Counted from the first letter of the stretch, positions 16,320-24,493 are shown. The stretch is DNA of 64,000 nt from Kutzneria viridogrisea (GCA_014138725.1 JACJID010000001.1:1364001-1428000); one strand, 5' to 3'. Program-made: numbers and translations. The notes: generated from the letters alone by a model not told the origin.

Positions 16320-17018
16320 TTACCCGCCGAGCAGGTTGCGGAGCTGGCCCTTCGCTTGGGCCTCGACGATCTGCTCGGGCGTCATGGTCTTCAGCTGGTC
16401 TTCGGTGATCTGGTCCGGTGCGCCGGGCGCCCCGGTGAACTGGCCACCGGACCGAGCCGGACCGCTCGGAGCGGCCTTGAGGAGCGGGTTGCCCGCAACC
16501 GCTGTGGTGATGGCCTGCTCGACCTGGGCAGCGAAGTCGGCCGCGGCGGGGTCCAACTCCTTGACTGCGTTGGCGAACGTCACCGAGTCGAGCAGGGCGT
16601 CGGCGTTCGCTCCGGCCTTGCCTGCGGCCCGGTACACCGCCAGCTGGACGGCGGACTGCCGGGCTGCGGCGGTCTGCGCGGTGAGCTGTTCGGTGAGCTT
16701 GGCCGGGTCGGGCTTGTCGTCCTGCACGAGGCCGAGGGCCTGGCCGATCTGCTTGGCCAGCTCGGTGCGGGCCTCGTCGGCGGCCTGCTGCTTGGCCGTG
16801 GTGCGCGCCGAGGCGGCCTCGCCGCGGGCCTTGGTGATCAGCTTCTGCGCCCAGTCGGGCAGCGTGCTGACGTCCTCGGCGCCGGGAGTCTGCCCGGCTG
16901 GCTGCGGCTGCTGCGGGGCGACCGGGGCCGCGGGGTCGGGCTGACCGGTGGGCGCCTGGCCCTGCTCGGTCGGGGTACCCGGCGTGGTTGCGGGGGTGCC
17001 TGCTGCTGGAGTGGTCAC
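16320..17018 (-). CDS. Scaffolding protein
   Basis: The 232-residue protein has a Pro/Gln/Thr-rich disordered start (1-50), a long predicted helix (about 55-180, KLITKARGEAASARTTAKQQ and KLTEQLTAQTAAARQSAVQL) and a short C-terminal helical region (TEDQLKTMTPEQIVEAQAKG) that may contact the coat protein. Highly helical, Ala/Gln-rich composition directly before the coat gene is the scaffold signature. It would guide shell assembly and leave or be degraded before packaging. Confidence 0.85.
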   Translation of the reverse strand: MTTPAAGTPATTPGTPTEQGQAPTGQPDPAAPVAPQQPQPAGQTPGAEDVSTLPDWAQKLITKARGEAASARTTAKQQAADEARTELAKQIGQALGLVQDDKPDPAKLTEQLTAQTAAARQSAVQLAVYRAAGKAGANADALLDSVTFANAVKELDPAAADFAAQVEQAITTAVAGNPLLKAAPSGPARSGGQFTGAPGAPDQITEDQLKTMTPEQIVEAQAKGQLRNLLGG

Positions 17019-17155
17019 GGTGGTCCTTCCGTCAGCGCGGGCGCCTGGCCCGGCTGGTGGTGTGCACGCGCGGCGCCTGGCCGCGGTGTCGAGCTGGCGC
17101 GGGCACCTGGCCTGCGCGGTGTAGCGATCACTGCTGCCGCAGCGATACCCAGCTC
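17019..17155. promoter_or_regulatory. Divergent control region with three short repeats
   Basis: This gap separates the leftward scaffold gene from the rightward lipoprotein gene, so it should hold at least one promoter. It carries three imperfect copies of a G(C/G)RCCTGGCC-type repeat near 17040, 17068 and 17103. No consensus -35/-10 pair is clear; GTAGCGAT near 17120 could serve the rightward gene. Regulatory function is inferred. Confidence 0.4.
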
Positions 17156-17530
17156 ATGACGAGGTGGGGACTGGCTGCGGTGGTCTTGGGTGCGGGCGTG
17201 CTGCTCGCGGGATGTGGCGGTGCGGCGCAGCAGACCGGACAGGTGCCCGTGCAGACCGGCACGGCTACGACGGTGGTGTCGACGGGCTCGGCGCCAGGCG
17301 ACCAGGCGGGCTACTTGTCGGCGCTCCGGGCGATTAATCCGGGGCTGGTGTCCAACGAGAGCCGCGCGATTGACCGGGGCAAGAACACCTGCCAGGAGAT
17401 CAAGGCAGGCAAGGACGCGGCCACGGTGGCAAGCAACGCGAGCCAGCGGTTCAGTGGCGGCTCAGTGACCTTGACCGCCGAGCAGGCGGCCAAGGTGGTC
17501 GACGCTGTTCGCCAGCACCTCTGCGGCTAG
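17156..17530 (+). CDS. DUF732-type lipoprotein (phage cargo)
   Basis: The 124-residue protein starts with a lipoprotein signal ending in the lipobox LLAGC (Cys at about 20), then a Thr/Gly-rich linker and a mature domain with two cysteines, NTCQEIKAG and HLCG at the end. The core (YLSALRAINPGLVSNESRAI) fits DUF732 proteins, small exported actinobacterial proteins. It is transcribed against the late operon and overlaps the end of the next gene by four bases. This is the pattern of a moron: a gene expressed by the lysogen that alters the host surface, for example by excluding other phages. That role is inferred. Confidence 0.82.
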   Translation: MTRWGLAAVVLGAGVLLAGCGGAAQQTGQVPVQTGTATTVVSTGSAPGDQAGYLSALRAINPGLVSNESRAIDRGKNTCQEIKAGKDAATVASNASQRFSGGSVTLTAEQAAKVVDAVRQHLCG

Positions 17531-17820
17531 GACACGGCGTCGTTGGGCACCGGGGGCACCGGCGGTAGAGCCGGTGCGTTCCCGGTGACCACCGGACCGC
17601 CAGGCATCGCCGCGGCGGCGTTCAGGTACAACGCGACCTCGTCGGCCTCGCCTTCGGGCCGGTACACGGGCCCGACCGGGGTACACAGCGCGGGCCCGTG
17701 CGGGCCCTGCGGCAGCTGCTGAAGCCTGTCGGTGGTGGCCGCATCGGCTGTCCATGTGGAGCCGGTCCACTGGAGCCAGCGGCTGGAGTCGAGCCGACCG
17801 CGCATCGTCCACGCGGGCAC
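17527..17820 (-). CDS. Small phage protein between MuF and scaffold genes
   Basis: A 97-residue protein with GTG start and GGAAGGAG nine bases upstream; the longer open frame upstream lies inside the MuF gene. It opens with WTMRGRLDSSRWLQWTGSTW, a Trp-rich strand pattern, and ends in a Pro-rich tail. It overlaps the convergent DUF732 gene by four bases. No family recognised; a minor head component is possible. Confidence 0.6.
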   Translation of the reverse strand: MPAWTMRGRLDSSRWLQWTGSTWTADAATTDRLQQLPQGPHGPALCTPVGPVYRPEGEADEVALYLNAAAAMPGGPVVTGNAPALPPVPPVPNDAVS

Positions 17821-17825
17821 GTTGA

Positions 17826-20318
17826 TCAGCTCCTTCCCAGCAGCGACAGCACGCCCAGCACGAAGTGCTGAGCCTCGGTGCCAGCGTAAACCACATCGCC
17901 ACGGCCGAAGGTGTCCTGCACCCCGACCTGGAACAGTTCCCACGCCACGCTGGCTGGGTGCTCCCGGTTGCGTGCCTCGTAGGTCTTGCCGGTGTAGGCA
18001 TCCGGCCACTCGTCCGCGAGAGTGATCTCGGCCGGACTGTAGGCACTGCTGCCGGTGACCTTGCTGAGTAGCTGTTCCTCCTCCAGCACACCACTGCGGG
18101 TGGCCCGGCGACGTACGAGCGTGAACTCCATGTGCGTCAGGCCAGGCACCGCCTGTTCCATACGGTGTCCGACCTCGTGGGCGGTGACCTCTGCGGCGTA
18201 GGAGCTGAAGGCGGTGCCAGCCTCGTACGTGTCGGTGTCGAAGGCGATGCGGTCGGCCGTCCTGGTGCCGCTCTTGGCCAGGAAGTAGGCGCGGTCGGTG
18301 GGCAGGATGTCCAGCGGACCACGGGCGTCGGCCAGCTTCAGCCAGTCGGTCGGGTAGATCGACTCGGCTTCCCGCAGCAGATCCACCGCATCGGACCGGA
18401 CTCCGTCCGCTCTCGTGCCGATCCGCTGCTGGTGTCCGGCCATGTCCCGCACCGAGGCCAGCAGGTCGCGCAGGATCTCAGAGTGCCTGGCTCGGGCCTG
18501 TCGCTGCGCCTGTTTTGCCTCAGCGCTGCCGGTGCCGTGCTGGGTGCGGGCCTCCTCCAGCAGGTGTTGTAGTCGCTCGGCCTCGGCGTCCTTGGTGAGC
18601 GCGTCGTAGAAGTCGTTGTGGATCGAGGCTCCGACGTCGAGCACCGTATCGAGGTGCTTCTCGTACTCGCGCGGCGCCAGTCGGCGCCCGTCCGAGGTCA
18701 GTGGGTAGTGGTACCGGGTCTCGACCTGGTGCAGGAACTGCTCGGAGCTATGCACCTCGCCGGGCGCCTTGGCTGCGGTCTCCCGGTAGGAGGTCAGCAT
18801 GTACTCGCGCTGGACGATTGCGCTGTCCAGGTCGCGGGTGCGCTCGCGCAGCAGGTCGTCCCGCTTGTACTTCGGGGTGCGCTTGCGCTTGAACTCCGCC
18901 TGCACCTCGGCGACCAGCTCGTCGCGCTGCTGCTTCAGCTTGTCGAGTTCGGCCTCGGTCTCCCTGATCCGGGTGTCGACTCGCCGCTCGGTGCGGACGA
19001 CGACGTCGTCCCAGTCCTGCCTGGACTTCGGCAGGCTGGCCGCCGCGTGCTTGATCTTCTGGCGCGTCTCCTCGCCGACCTTGGCCCGCGGCTTCGCCGG
19101 TGGCGGTGGCGGGGTCGGCTTGGAGCGCGGAACGATGCCGCCAGCGGCGTCGTCACGGCCCTTCGGGGGGATGTTCCCGGCACCGATCTGCTCGCGGTAC
19201 CGCAGTCGCTTCAGCTGGGGGTGCGCGGCCAGGTGGTCACGCAGTTGGGCCTGTGCCGCGGCGACCTTGCGGCCTGCTGCCTTGTGGCCCTCGTCGTCCA
19301 GTGCCGCGGCCTGGGCCACCTTGTGCCGCCGGATCTTCCGCTCGATCGCGCGCTGCTGCTGCCTGGCCTTGTCGCCCTCGGGGTCCTCGGTGGGCTTGTC
19401 GGGCAACCTGGACAGTCCAGGCAGGTAGGCGGAAACGCTGTGTCGGCAGTTCGGGTGGAACAGGCCCTGTCGCCTTGCCTCGTCCAGCGTGGCCACCACG
19501 TTCACCGTGACGGTCCGGTCGTCCTGGGTGGCGTGCTGCACCTCGATCCGACCAGCCGAGCCGCTCAGGGCAAGGATCTTGCCCTCGAACGGACGGCACA
19601 GCTTGCACTCCTGCGCGGCGTTGCTGACCACGACCAGTTGCACGCCGAGCGCGTCGAGCCGGTCGGTCTGGCCAGCGACGGCAGCGCGCTGGGTGACGGT
19701 GCGGGTGGCCATCTCCACGTAGGACGACAGCTGCCAGCGGCGGCCGGCACGGTCGGTGAACCCGGTGATGCCGCGGTCGGTCAGCCGCCTCCAGGCGGCT
19801 TGTGCTGCGTCGCGGCGGGTCTGTGCGCCGGTGACCAGTCGGGCGGTGGCCGCGGTGATGACTTCGCGGTAGGCGTCGGTGACGTCGCGGAGGATGTTTG
19901 CTGAGCGCTCGCCGACGTCCTGGTGCACTGCGGTGGCCAGTGCTTCGACGGCGCCGAAGCCGGGGACCTCGTCGGCGGTCGCGCGCTGCGCCTCCTCGGC
20001 CAGCTTGGACTGAGGCTTCCACTGTGCTGGCAGGTCGGTCAGCGCCGAGTGCCACCCGGACCGGAACGCGGTGGCAGCCGCCTCCCGCATCGCGGTGCCG
20101 CTGTCGGCGTTCAGGGTGTCAACGATGCCCTGCGCCGAGCGCCGCAGCGCACCGACAGCGGCGAGCTTCCGCTCAGCCCACTCGGGTGCCTGCATGTCCG
20201 AGTCGAGGTTCCCGGCCAGGTGCCGGGCGATGAGCCGCGCGAGCGCGGTCTCGGCTTCCTGGTAGATGTCGGTGACGGTGGCGGCGATCTGGTCGACCTG
20301 CTCGACGTCCACCGCCAT
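17826..20318 (-). CDS. MuF-like minor capsid protein fused to a zinc-metallopeptidase-like domain
   Basis: The 830-residue protein has three parts. The N-terminal 300 residues match phage minor capsid/MuF-type proteins, with AAQECKLCRPFEGKIL and LFHPNCRHSVSAYLPG. The middle (300-620) is charged and helical with a Pro-rich hinge (PTPPPPPAKPRAKVG). The C-terminus holds AHEVGHRM at 713-720, a zinc-binding HEXXH motif, and a possible third ligand Glu at 794 in VAWELFQVG. MuF proteins sit at the portal and may enter the cell with DNA. The protease part could mature the head or act as an injected effector. The ATG is 7 bases from the portal stop. Confidence 0.82.
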   Translation of the reverse strand: MAVDVEQVDQIAATVTDIYQEAETALARLIARHLAGNLDSDMQAPEWAERKLAAVGALRRSAQGIVDTLNADSGTAMREAAATAFRSGWHSALTDLPAQWKPQSKLAEEAQRATADEVPGFGAVEALATAVHQDVGERSANILRDVTDAYREVITAATARLVTGAQTRRDAAQAAWRRLTDRGITGFTDRAGRRWQLSSYVEMATRTVTQRAAVAGQTDRLDALGVQLVVVSNAAQECKLCRPFEGKILALSGSAGRIEVQHATQDDRTVTVNVVATLDEARRQGLFHPNCRHSVSAYLPGLSRLPDKPTEDPEGDKARQQQRAIERKIRRHKVAQAAALDDEGHKAAGRKVAAAQAQLRDHLAAHPQLKRLRYREQIGAGNIPPKGRDDAAGGIVPRSKPTPPPPPAKPRAKVGEETRQKIKHAAASLPKSRQDWDDVVVRTERRVDTRIRETEAELDKLKQQRDELVAEVQAEFKRKRTPKYKRDDLLRERTRDLDSAIVQREYMLTSYRETAAKAPGEVHSSEQFLHQVETRYHYPLTSDGRRLAPREYEKHLDTVLDVGASIHNDFYDALTKDAEAERLQHLLEEARTQHGTGSAEAKQAQRQARARHSEILRDLLASVRDMAGHQQRIGTRADGVRSDAVDLLREAESIYPTDWLKLADARGPLDILPTDRAYFLAKSGTRTADRIAFDTDTYEAGTAFSSYAAEVTAHEVGHRMEQAVPGLTHMEFTLVRRRATRSGVLEEEQLLSKVTGSSAYSPAEITLADEWPDAYTGKTYEARNREHPASVAWELFQVGVQDTFGRGDVVYAGTEAQHFVLGVLSLLGRS

Positions 20319-20324
20319 CGCCGA

Positions 20325-21944
20325 TCACCTCCCGACAGGATCCCCTTGCGGGTCCACCTCGACGCTGGTCGGCTCAGGCGGGCCGACTGTGCCAGTGGCG
20401 GCGATCTGGCTTGCCACCTCGATGGGGTCGGCTGTGCTGGCGCCCTGCTCGTCGCGGATCGCAGCGACCTCGTCGTCGATCTGCTGCTCGTCCCAGTCCG
20501 GGTGCAGCATCTGCACCTTGGTGCGGGTCGAGGCAGCCTCGGCGGCCTGGAGCAGCTGGAGCGTCCGCGCCATCGACTCGGGGTCCTGCGTGGCGGCGTC
20601 GGGCCACTCGACGTCGGGCTCTTCGGCGGTGATGCCCGATCCGAACTGCGTGGCGTCGACGAGCTGGAGCGTCTCCAGGATCTCGGCCAGCTCGGGCCGC
20701 CAGTACTCCTGCTTGCGGCCCCGCGTGGTCTCGCTCTTACGGTCCCTGCTGTTGACCTCGGTCGCAGTGGCCGCAGTCGCCGAGTCCATGCCGAACGATT
20801 GGAGGCTGTACCCGGCGTCGGACACGATCCGGGCCAGCAGCTCGGTCGCGGTGCGCGAATGCTCCTCCACACGGATCGCGAACTGCACGACCTCCAGCTG
20901 CACGGGCCCACCGGGCTGCGGCAGCATGTTGAGGGTCTCGTAGACCTCGCGGTCGGCTTCCCAGCGCGCGCCGCGGCCGGGCCCGTTGCTGTCGAGGTAG
21001 TTCTCCGGGACGACGGCGCGGCCCTTGCCGAGCCGGATGTCGCGCATCCAGCTGGACCACACCTCGTCGAGCTGGTCCATGGGTCCCTCGATCCCGGCGT
21101 AGTCGCTGCGGCCGAGGTAGGCGGCGGCCGGGTTCGCACGCCACAGCCGGTTCGGGCGCATGTTCGGCACGTAGACCGCGGTGAGCCTGTCCACACCGGT
21201 CGGGACGATGTCGCCGGGCAGCATCTGCTCGTCGACGAGGTCGGCGGTTGCCGGGTGGTCCTCCAGCGCCATGCGGGTGCCGAGGGTGTCGGGGCTGCCC
21301 TTGTAGAGGCCGTGGGCGATGGCGCCGGGCTCGTGGCGCTCCAGGTGGCGCCAGACCACGTCGGCGTCCTGGTCGACGATGCGCCAGAAGGTGACCGCGC
21401 CCAAGCTGTCGTAGCACCACTCGGGCACCGCGGCGTCGGCGTGCACGGCGGAGATCCATGGCCCGTCGGGGCGCTGCACCTTGTCCCAGCAGACTCGCAG
21501 GTACACCCCACCGAGCGCGGCCTGCACCTCGGCGGCCTCCAGCAGGGCCGTCTTCAGGCGGCGGGTCAGCTTGTCCAGGCGGGCCTGCGTCTTCTCCGCC
21601 TCGACGGTGATGGTGGGTGGCTCGGAGAACAGCAGGTTGGCGCTCGTGGCGGCGATGTCCCCGGCGATGGGGATGTGCAGCTTCGAGCGCTGCTCGCCCT
21701 GCGGCGTGCGGCGGCCCCACCACATCCGCGAGAAGAACCCGGCCATGCCGCCGCGCGGGTAGCCGCCCTGCTGGGAGGCGAAGAACCCGGTGTTGCCGGG
21801 GTCGGTGCCGATCTGTCCGCCGTAGACAGAGGACAGCTGGTCGGGGTCGCCGCTGTACCAAGCCGACCAGGTGCCCACGCGGGCCTGTACGGGCTGAAGC
21901 TGGCGGGGCGGCCACGGCGTCTTGCCTCCGATGGGGAGCGGCAC
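20325..21944 (-). CDS. Portal protein
   Basis: The 539-residue protein carries the SPP1 gp6-type portal layout: an N-terminal wing (FFSRMWWGRRTPQGEQRSKL, HIPIAGDIAATSANLLF), the crown/stem region, and a C-terminal acidic tail with DWDEQQIDDEVAAIRDEQG. Twelve copies form the DNA channel at one head vertex. The start was set at GTG (VPLPIGGKT) because GAGAGGAGG lies six bases upstream; an in-frame ATG 24 bases earlier has no such site and touches a hairpin. Between the Acb2-like gene and the MuF gene. Confidence 0.9.
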   Translation of the reverse strand: MPLPIGGKTPWPPRQLQPVQARVGTWSAWYSGDPDQLSSVYGGQIGTDPGNTGFFASQQGGYPRGGMAGFFSRMWWGRRTPQGEQRSKLHIPIAGDIAATSANLLFSEPPTITVEAEKTQARLDKLTRRLKTALLEAAEVQAALGGVYLRVCWDKVQRPDGPWISAVHADAAVPEWCYDSLGAVTFWRIVDQDADVVWRHLERHEPGAIAHGLYKGSPDTLGTRMALEDHPATADLVDEQMLPGDIVPTGVDRLTAVYVPNMRPNRLWRANPAAAYLGRSDYAGIEGPMDQLDEVWSSWMRDIRLGKGRAVVPENYLDSNGPGRGARWEADREVYETLNMLPQPGGPVQLEVVQFAIRVEEHSRTATELLARIVSDAGYSLQSFGMDSATAATATEVNSRDRKSETTRGRKQEYWRPELAEILETLQLVDATQFGSGITAEEPDVEWPDAATQDPESMARTLQLLQAAEAASTRTKVQMLHPDWDEQQIDDEVAAIRDEQGASTADPIEVASQIAATGTVGPPEPTSVEVDPQGDPVGR

Positions 21945-21969
21945 GGTGCGCCTCCTCTCGTTCGACATC

Positions 21970-22004
21970 GGCCAGGCCGAGGTTGATCACTCCTCGGCCT
22001 GGCC
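21970..22004. terminator. Perfect hairpin upstream of the portal gene
   Basis: A perfect 13-bp stem (GGCCAGGCCGAGG and its complement) with a 9-base loop lies between the Acb2-like gene (stop at 22052) and the portal gene. It ends a few bases before the in-frame ATG at 21968 that was rejected as portal start. There is no T tract, so it may act as an attenuator or processing site that separates expression of terminase and sponge from that of head genes. Confidence 0.65.
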
Positions 22005-22051
22005 GAGCGATCCCGGATTCGGTAGGCGGCCGGGCCCTTCCTTGGGGGAGC

Positions 22052-22393
22052 TCAGAAGTTGGTGGGCTGGGCGACCGCGCGCACCAGGGCCATGAGCCCG
22101 GTCTGCATGTCGGTGGCGGCGATCGAGGCCCAGCGCTGGTCGACGCCGTCGGTGGCGCGGACCTTGTCGACGAGTTGGCCGAGCTGCTCGCCCTGGGCCT
22201 TGATCTCGTTGATGAGGTCCACCTCGGCCTGCGTGAGGTCGCGGTAGCCGCGCACCGGCGGGGTGTTCGGGTGGATGTTGATCAGCGGTTCGGGCGACTC
22301 GGTGCCGGGCGTCGCCGGGTCGGCCTGGTCCACGGTCGGCGGGTCCATGTCGGTGGGCTCGACGGTGCCGGGCGCATCGGGCTGCTCGGTCAT
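22052..22393 (-). CDS. Acb2/Tad1-like cyclic-nucleotide sponge (anti-CBASS candidate)
   Basis: The 113-residue protein has a Pro/Thr-rich disordered start (1-47), then a helical hairpin: YRDLTQAEVDLINEIKAQGE (50-69), LGQLVDKVRA, then VDQRWASIAATDMQTGLMAL (84-103) and VRAVAQPTNF. The pattern RDLT--E---INEIK with later RW--IA-TD-Q-G-MAL-RAVA is, from memory, that of the Acb2/Tad1 hairpin domain. Acb2 binds CBASS cyclic di- and trinucleotides, Tad1 the Thoeris signal, hiding them from defence effectors. Its start overlaps the TerL stop (ATGA). The class is fairly secure; the ligand is not. Confidence 0.78.
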   Translation of the reverse strand: MTEQPDAPGTVEPTDMDPPTVDQADPATPGTESPEPLINIHPNTPPVRGYRDLTQAEVDLINEIKAQGEQLGQLVDKVRATDGVDQRWASIAATDMQTGLMALVRAVAQPTNF

Positions 22394-23682
22394 GCTGCTG
22401 CCTCCAGGAGGTGCGGGCGCCACAGCGCCTCGGTGGTCTTCAGGACGTACCGGCCAGCGTCGAGGCTGTGGTCGGCGTCCTTAATCGGCCGGTCTTCGCC
22501 CTTGGCCGCGGCCTTGTCGTCCCAGGAGTAGCCGCCAACCTCCTCGATCCACCCGGCGCATGAGCGATGCACGAGCAGGAGCCCGGCGGCCAGCAGCGAC
22601 GAGATAAGGCGGATGCCGTCGAGCACGCTGTTGTCAGCCAGCGTGGGGGACAGGCCGTCGCGGTAGAGCTGGGCAACGAACGAGGCGGCCGAGGGGTCAA
22701 CGACTGTCCACTCGGGATGCACGCCGAGGACGCTCGGTGCGCCGGGGTGGGGGATGCGGGCGAGCCAGCCGCGGAGCCGCTCGGAGTACTCGTGATCGGT
22801 GAGGGACCGGCGCGCGGCCTTCGAGTCGTAGCGCCACTCGTTGGTCAGGTACAGGCGGCCGTCTGCGCCGAGGCCGAGCACGAGCCCGGCGAACGGGTTC
22901 ACCGTGCCGTAGTCGACGCCCAACCCGATCCACCGGTCGATGCGCGGCAGGATGTCGACGACGTGCCGGTCGGGGTCCCACATGTCGTAGATCGCGCCCT
23001 GCGCGAGGACCCACTCGCCGAGGACGAAGCGCCGGTAGAACAGGCCGACGTACTCGCGCTTGAGGGCGTCCACGTAGGACGCGGAGAGCGTGGGGTTGTC
23101 GGCGAGCTGGAACGTGAACCGGTGAAGGTCCAACGCGCCGGGGTCGGCGGACTCGACGATGCGGCCGTCGCGGGTGAGGTGCAGGCTGGCCCGGTCGAGG
23201 TAGTCCTTCTTGAACCAGTGGTTTGGGCCCTCAGGGTTGGTCGTCCCGAACCCCTGGGCGCCGTCGGTGCTGAGCCGGGTGCCGAGCATCGAGAAGAACG
23301 ACTGCGGGTAGGTGGTGACCTCGTCGCAGTAGGCCCCGGAGAGCGTGAGGCCCTTGATCTTGTCGGAGGCCAGCTCATTGTTGGCACCGACGGTGTAGAT
23401 GGTGCGGCCGAAGAGGTCGAGCTCGCCGGCGCCCTCGCGGTAGCGGCAGCGGCGCTTGCCAACCATCTCCTGGATCGGGTCGATGACGTTGCGCTTCAGG
23501 GTGCGTTCGGTCTTGCCGACCATGAGCAGGTTGCCGCTCGGTCCCGTTCGGACGTAGCGCAGCCAGTTGAGAATGCTGCACACGGTCTTCGAGGACCGGA
23601 CCGCTCCCTCCCAGATGTTCCAGCGGGCGGTGGCCAGGCGAAGGCTTTCGCGCTGCTTGCCGACGAGCGGGGTGACGGCCAT
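22390..23682 (-). CDS. Terminase large subunit
   Basis: The 430-residue protein starts at MAVTPLVGKQ. The ATPase domain has a Walker A-type GAVRSSKT (26-33) and a Walker B region LSGAYCDEV with Asp120-Glu121. The nuclease domain has GLGVDYG with Asp257 and a C-terminal DADHSLDAGRY. This is the PBSX/SPP1-type terminase that packages DNA into the head and cuts it. It follows the small subunit, and overlaps the Acb2-like gene by four bases. Confidence 0.93.
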   Translation of the reverse strand: MAVTPLVGKQRESLRLATARWNIWEGAVRSSKTVCSILNWLRYVRTGPSGNLLMVGKTERTLKRNVIDPIQEMVGKRRCRYREGAGELDLFGRTIYTVGANNELASDKIKGLTLSGAYCDEVTTYPQSFFSMLGTRLSTDGAQGFGTTNPEGPNHWFKKDYLDRASLHLTRDGRIVESADPGALDLHRFTFQLADNPTLSASYVDALKREYVGLFYRRFVLGEWVLAQGAIYDMWDPDRHVVDILPRIDRWIGLGVDYGTVNPFAGLVLGLGADGRLYLTNEWRYDSKAARRSLTDHEYSERLRGWLARIPHPGAPSVLGVHPEWTVVDPSAASFVAQLYRDGLSPTLADNSVLDGIRLISSLLAAGLLLVHRSCAGWIEEVGGYSWDDKAAAKGEDRPIKDADHSLDAGRYVLKTTEALWRPHLLEAAA

Positions 23683-23693
23683 CGTGCCCCCGT

Positions 23694-24170
23694 TCAGTCT
23701 CCGATCATGTCGCGGAGCCACTGGTCGACGGCGGCCAAGCCGTGGGTGTCGGCGTCGTGGGCCTCAATGCGCATCACCTTGTCGAGGGCGACGCCGGTGG
23801 CCTGGAGGATCTTCAGCTGGGCGGCGAAGTCGGGGCGCTCGTGCCATTCTTCGCTGTAGACGTTGTCGCGTCCGCCGAAGGAGTAGACCCGGCAGGGCTG
23901 CCACAGCTGCTCGCGGATGCGTTCGGCGTCACCGAGGAGGTTCAGGGCGAGCGCGGCGCGGCGGCTCTTCGCGTCGGCGACCTTGGCCTCGGTGGCGGCA
24001 CGGGTCTTGGACCGGTCGAAGGTGAGGCCCAGTTCCTTCGCCAGCTTCGAGACGGTGGAGGCCGAGCGGCCGATGGCGCGGCCGATCTCGTTCCGGGTGA
24101 GCCCCTGCGCGTGCAGCTCGCGGACACGCTGCCGATCCTGCTCGGTGAGGGGCGGGTTGCCGTTGGGCAC
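23694..24170 (-). CDS. Terminase small subunit
   Basis: The 158-residue protein starts at GTG (VPNGNPPLTEQ) with GGAGG eight bases upstream. A helix-turn-helix occupies about residues 8-45 (DRQRVRELHAQGLTRNEIGR, then AIGRSASTVSKLAKELGL), as used by small subunits to bind the packaging site. The rest is helical and could form the oligomer core. It is first in the late operon; the packaging site is probably in or near this gene. Confidence 0.82.
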   Translation of the reverse strand: MPNGNPPLTEQDRQRVRELHAQGLTRNEIGRAIGRSASTVSKLAKELGLTFDRSKTRAATEAKVADAKSRRAALALNLLGDAERIREQLWQPCRVYSFGGRDNVYSEEWHERPDFAAQLKILQATGVALDKVMRIEAHDADTHGLAAVDQWLRDMIGD

Positions 24171-24271
24171 GGTGACCACCTCCTCGCGCGCGACCGGTAG
24201 CGCGACCGGGCGCGGTGGTGGTCGCGGTCTGTGCAGGTAACGCGCTTGCAGAGCCGAGCGAAGTTCAGCCC
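24171..24271. promoter_or_regulatory. Divergent control region, start of the late operon
   Basis: This 101-base gap separates the leftward terminase gene from a rightward small gene, so two promoters are expected. The sequence includes GGTAACGCGCTTGCAGAG. No strong consensus boxes can be named. The late promoter for the whole structural operon is likely here or just upstream, because the terminator at 24459-24493 would block read-through from the early genes. Confidence 0.4.
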
Positions 24272-24454
24272 ATGAGTGTGCGAGTGAAGAAGCCAGTTGG
24301 CGGTGACGCCACATTCGAACAAGGTGCCTCGATCAAGGTGGAGGAAGGGCACCTGCATGTCATGGGTGAGTCTGACGGCTACGGCGGCGATGTCGTTGCG
24401 ATCTACGCACCCAGCCAATGGAAGTCGGCGTCGGTCGGCGCAGACGAGAAGTAA
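24272..24454 (+). CDS. Small rightward protein at the early/late boundary
   Basis: A 60-residue protein, MSVRVKKPVGGDATFEQGAS and onward, mostly beta-like, ending in a charged tail. It is one of only a few phage genes on the + strand and lies alone between the early and late operons with its own terminator. An own transcript, perhaps made in the lysogen, is likely. No family recognised, but coding is supported by the divergent layout and the downstream hairpin. Confidence 0.55.
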   Translation: MSVRVKKPVGGDATFEQGASIKVEEGHLHVMGESDGYGGDVVAIYAPSQWKSASVGADEK

Positions 24455-24458
24455 CGCC

Positions 24459-24493
24459 GAAGCCCCAGCCGACTTGCGCCTGGCTGGGGCTTC
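24459..24493. terminator. Terminator after the small + strand gene
   Basis: A perfect 12-bp stem (GAAGCCCCAGCC with GGCTGGGGCTTC) with an 11-base loop starts a few bases after the stop at 24454. It can end the + strand transcript and block early leftward transcription from entering the late genes. Confidence 0.85.

Noticed and set aside
15300-17159. Long + strand frame opposite coat and scaffold genes
   Set aside because: No domain recognised; the opposite strand encodes convincing coat and scaffold proteins in the right order.
19923-21986. Long + strand frame opposite portal and MuF genes
   Set aside because: Antisense shadow; portal and MuF on the minus strand have clear family features.
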